A stretch of 64,000 nt of DNA from an uncultured Pseudomonadota bacterium. GTDB lineage: Bacteria; Pseudomonadota; Gammaproteobacteria; Steroidobacterales; Steroidobacteraceae. The DNA lies in contig CAIYLH010000070.1 in the NCBI GenBank assembly GCA_903927005.1, positions 114,484-178,483 on the forward strand, in the 5' to 3' direction. The notes under the pieces were generated by a model. That model searched no databases. It saw only the letters and a list, made by a program, of their open reading frames with translations, and was not told the origin of the DNA. Both the position numbers and the translations under genes were made by a program. The stretch's first letter is position 1, and the number at the start of each line of letters is the position of its first letter. Positions 61,131-64,000 of this stretch are shown in pieces.

Positions 61131-62823
61131 GGTTTGCCTCCAACAGGGTGGTCGCGCCTTGCTTGACGAGGTCCAGCGCTACGGTACGAATGAGTCGCGA
61201 TCCATTTGCCAAGGCGAGCTCCTTGAGACGCCGTGCCGGCGCGTGCGCGACAATCGCCTCGCGCAACTCGTCGTTCAATACCAGCAACTCGCCGATCGCC
61301 TTGCGGCCCTTGTAGCCGGTGCCGCGACAATGTGCGCAGCCGCGACCGGAGCGGAACGTCCAGTCGGCGACAGCCGGAAGCAACAGGCCCGATTGGGCAA
61401 TCAGCTCCTGTGACGGCTGCACAGGCTCTGCACACTGTTCACAGACAATTCGAACCAGGCGCTGCGCAAGAATGCAGTTCAGCGCGGAAACAAAAGCGTA
61501 GGCGTCGACCTGCATGTGCGAGAAGCGGCCAAGCACGTCGAATACGTTATTTGCGTGGACGGTCGTAAACACGAGATGGCCGGTTAGCGCGGACTGAATC
61601 GCAATCTGGGCAGTCTCAGGATCACGAATTTCGCCAACCATGATCTTGTCGGGATCGTGACGCAGTATCGAACGCAGGCCGCGCGCGAAGGTCAGGCCCT
61701 TCTTCTCGTTGACAGGGATCTGCAGGACGCCCTGCAGCTGGTACTCGACCGGGTCTTCGATCGTGACGATCTTGTCGTTACCGGTATTGGTTTCCGACAG
61801 CGCCGCGTACAGCGTCGTGGTCTTGCCGCTACCAGTCGGGCCGGTGACGAGCATCATGCCGTAAGGCAACTGCGCCAGACGCCGCAGGCGCCGGACAATG
61901 TCCTCGTCGAAGCCAAGCCCGCTCAGGCTGAGGCCCTTGAGCTCGTCGGTCAGCGCCTGCTTGTCGAGAATACGCAGCACGGCGTCCTCGCCATGCACGC
62001 TCGGGATGATCGAGACGCGGAAGTCGATCGGCCTTCCCTTCAGCGCGAGCTTGAAGCGGCCGTCCTGGGGGACTCGACGCTCAGCGATGTCCAGCTCACT
62101 CATGACCTTGATGCGCGAGATGACCTGTTCGCACAGATCCGGACCACCGAGGGTCGCGACGTGCACAAGTACGCCATCAACACGATACCGAACGGCGAGA
62201 CCGCCGGGGCGGGTCTCGAGGTGAATATCGCTGGCGCCGGCTTTCAACGCATCATAGACGGTCGAGTGCACTAGCTTCACGACCGGGCTGGAATCCGCGC
62301 TGATCGTCGCCAGCGACAGGTTTTCGATGTCACTGTCGACGAGAATCTCGCCCGCGGTGTCCCTGGTCGCGGCGTCCATCGCACGCATGTCCTGCTCGTG
62401 CTTGGCAAGGTAAGCGACAATCTCGCCCGGCGCGGCCAAGTACCAGGTCAGCGAGACCTGAACCTGCAACTCGAGCCAGCCACGCAGGGTCGCATCAAAT
62501 GGGTCGCCGATGACCGCAAGAAATTCGTCGTCACGGTGCACGATGACGCAGCCGCGCCTGCCGCCTTCGGCGGGGCCCAGCACATCGAAGGCGGGTGCCA
62601 GCGTCATGAGAGTAGCGCCGTCCAGCACCGGATAGCGCAGCGAGGCGCCAAGCGCCGCAGCCAGCGCGTCGCCATCGAGCCCGGTCGACTCGGCCAGCAA
62701 GTCCAGCGGAGACCGCCGCGTGGCTGCGGACGAGTCGAGCGCAGCGCGCAGCAGGTGATCGGCGATTGCCGCCGGCACAGGCGCGGCGACGTTCAGTTGC
62801 AGTGATTCCGGAGCGGCGCTCAT
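61111..62823 (-). CDS. GspE/PilB-type secretion ATPase
   Basis: The 570-residue hexameric ATPase drives pseudopilus assembly. The Walker A motif is GPTGSGKT at residues 328-335; the Asp and His boxes (PYGMMLVTGP, EIRDPETAQIAIQSALTGHL) and the VFTTVHANNVFDVLGR follow. A zinc site typical of GspE is given by CEQCAEPVQ and GCAHCRGTGYKGRKAIGELL. The N-terminal domain (residues about 20-140) is divergent. Its ATG overlaps the gspF stop (ATGA). Confidence 0.95.
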   Translation of the reverse strand: MSAAPESLQLNVAAPVPAAIADHLLRAALDSSAATRRSPLDLLAESTGLDGDALAAALGASLRYPVLDGATLMTLAPAFDVLGPAEGGRRGCVIVHRDDEFLAVIGDPFDATLRGWLELQVQVSLTWYLAAPGEIVAYLAKHEQDMRAMDAATRDTAGEILVDSDIENLSLATISADSSPVVKLVHSTVYDALKAGASDIHLETRPGGLAVRYRVDGVLVHVATLGGPDLCEQVISRIKVMSELDIAERRVPQDGRFKLALKGRPIDFRVSIIPSVHGEDAVLRILDKQALTDELKGLSLSGLGFDEDIVRRLRRLAQLPYGMMLVTGPTGSGKTTTLYAALSETNTGNDKIVTIEDPVEYQLQGVLQIPVNEKKGLTFARGLRSILRHDPDKIMVGEIRDPETAQIAIQSALTGHLVFTTVHANNVFDVLGRFSHMQVDAYAFVSALNCILAQRLVRIVCEQCAEPVQPSQELIAQSGLLLPAVADWTFRSGRGCAHCRGTGYKGRKAIGELLVLNDELREAIVAHAPARRLKELALANGSRLIRTVALDLVKQGATTLLEANRVTALA

Positions 62824-64000
62824 CGGATGCTCCCGGCAAGTTCAAAGATCGGAAAGTACATCAGAACCACCACCAGACCGATTACCAAACCAATGACGGT
62901 CATCATGGCCGGCTCGATCAGGCGGGTGGCGATTTCGACCCAGCGCGACAATTCCTCGTCGTAGAACGCCGCGATGCGTTCCATCATTTCGCCCATGTTG
63001 CCGCTACGCTCGCCGACGCGCAGCATGCGCTCCGCGACTGGTGTCGTGAGGCCCTGGGCTGCGAGGGAGTCTGTCATCGACTTGCCTTCGCGAACTGCGC
63101 GTGTGGCAGCGGCCAGCCGAGGCTGGGACGCCACCGACAGCAACCCACGGGTCATTTCAAAAGCGGTAACCACCGGCAGGCCGCCGCGAAGCAGCATGCC
63201 GACGGTGCGATAAAGACGCGCCAGCTGGTACAGCTCGATCTGTTGGCCAACAGTGGGGATGCGCGCAACGGCGCGGCCGACAGCGGCACGGAAGCCCGGC
63301 TGCATTACGCCGCGGACAAGGAGCACGACCGTTACAATGAATCCGATCAGCATCCCGGTGCCGTGGGCAGCGAGCAGCTGGCCCCATTTCATTAGCATGC
63401 GGGACGCGAACGGCAATTCGCCGCCGATGTCTTCGTAGATGCCGCTGAAGCGCGGCACAACGTAGCCGACCAGAAACAGCACGACCAGCGTGCCGGCGCC
63501 GAGCAGCACAGCTGGGTAAATTGAGGCGTTGATCAGACGCTTCTTGAGCACATCGATCTGTTGTTGGTACGCGACGAAGCGACGCAGCGCCTCGGGAATC
63601 GCACCACTGCGCTCACTGGCGCGAACAGTTGCGACATACAGTGGCGAGAAGGTGCTCGGAAATTCTCCAACCGCGACGGATAGGCTCTGACCCTCGTACA
63701 GTCGCCGGCGAATGCCCTCCAGTACGTTGCGGATCGAGTCGTCGCGCTCCTTCTCGGTCAGCGCATCAATCGCTTCGACCAGCGACAGTCCCGCTTCGAG
63801 CAGAGCGATCAGTTCATTGCTGAACTGAACGAGACTGAGCTTGGTACGACCCAGCGGAGCCAGACGCGAGGAAGTCTCAAGCGCGAGGACACGCAGCCCG
63901 CGCGCAAGCGCCTGGCGGCGTGCGTCAGCCTCGTCGACCGCGTCCAGCTCGTGGGTCGCGACCGCTCGGGCGGCATCGAGAACTGTGAGACGAAAGCGCA
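62820..64000 (-). CDS. GspF/PilC-type inner-membrane platform protein (5' end outside window)
   Basis: The frame is open from 62820 to the edge of the window, with 392 residues visible and the N-terminus missing. It has two T2SSF domains: LSLVQFSNELIALLEAGLSL, GIRRRLYEGQSLSVAVGEFP and SERSGAIPEALRRFVAYQQQ in the first, and LARLYRTVGMLLRGGLPVVT with RVGERSGNMGEMMERIAAFY in the second. Transmembrane segments are at the middle (PAVLLGAGTLVVLFLVGYVV, GMLIGFIVTVVLLVRGVM) and the end (VIGLVIGLVVVLMYFPI). It is the first visible gene of the secretion operon; further genes are likely upstream outside the window. Confidence 0.95.
   Translation of the reverse strand, partial: RFRLTVLDAARAVATHELDAVDEADARRQALARGLRVLALETSSRLAPLGRTKLSLVQFSNELIALLEAGLSLVEAIDALTEKERDDSIRNVLEGIRRRLYEGQSLSVAVGEFPSTFSPLYVATVRASERSGAIPEALRRFVAYQQQIDVLKKRLINASIYPAVLLGAGTLVVLFLVGYVVPRFSGIYEDIGGELPFASRMLMKWGQLLAAHGTGMLIGFIVTVVLLVRGVMQPGFRAAVGRAVARIPTVGQQIELYQLARLYRTVGMLLRGGLPVVTAFEMTRGLLSVASQPRLAAATRAVREGKSMTDSLAAQGLTTPVAERMLRVGERSGNMGEMMERIAAFYDEELSRWVEIATRLIEPAMMTVIGLVIGLVVVLMYFPIFELAGSIR

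Overview
The window looks like the chromosome of a GC-rich gammaproteobacterium, most likely near the Xanthomonadales/Steroidobacterales/Nevskiales. The case rests on gene content and order: lptM-polA-engB with cytochrome c4 and dsbA next to it, hemCDXY, dapF-DUF484-xerC, ubiE-ubiJ-ubiB, ubiK, cytochromes c4 and c5, glnK-amtB, and a MetX-family acyltransferase of the Xanthomonas serine O-succinyltransferase type beside cysK. There is no insertion sequence, prophage or CRISPR array. Composition appears even, so this reads as core genome plus two less ordinary envelope loci at the right-hand end.

Layout. 1-1750: end of argB and a short argH. 1793-5483 (minus): small unknown protein, frmA, maiA, FAD-linked oxidase. 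5606-8759: exported M20 peptidase, GNAT acetyltransferase, convergent fatty acid desaturase. 8833-14348 (minus): GIY-YIG-like protein, DUF5666 protein, fused indolepyruvate oxidoreductase. 14462-17886: thioesterase, lptM, polA, followed by a probable small RNA whose terminator lies inside the end of engB. 18027-22365: engB, cytochrome c4, dsbA, tRNA-Arg(CCG), cytochrome c5, DUF2189 membrane protein, ubiK. 22548-24688: sigma-54 promoter, glnK, amtB, strong terminator. 25022-28722: FixJ-like regulator, pncB, DUF4124 protein, beta-hydroxyacid dehydrogenase. 28856-32864: hemCDXY. 32869-40664: 2Fe-2S reductase, SDR, rimO, dapF-DUF484-xerC, outer-membrane barrel, DUF971, YkgJ. 40783-46201: cysK, serine O-succinyltransferase candidate, ubiE-ubiJ-ubiB.

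46207-54432 is a run of eight exported minus-strand-biased genes with one divergent member: two paralogous fusions of cytochrome c to a type 1 periplasmic binding protein fold, a SCO copper chaperone, an FKBP prolyl isomerase, two tandem LolA-like proteins, two unknown exported proteins and a Spy/CpxP-like protein. I cannot assign it to a described system and regard it as the best candidate for an unrecognised periplasmic redox or metal module.

54799-64000 (minus, running off the window) is a tightly overlapping operon for a type II secretion/type IV pilus hybrid: GspF, GspE, PilM/N/O/P-like proteins, a lipoprotein secretin with a C-terminal cohesin-like domain, and three pseudopilins, one of which lacks the usual Glu5.

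All names come from reading motifs by eye. No database search was run, and boundaries of start codons are judged from ribosome binding sites and family lengths.
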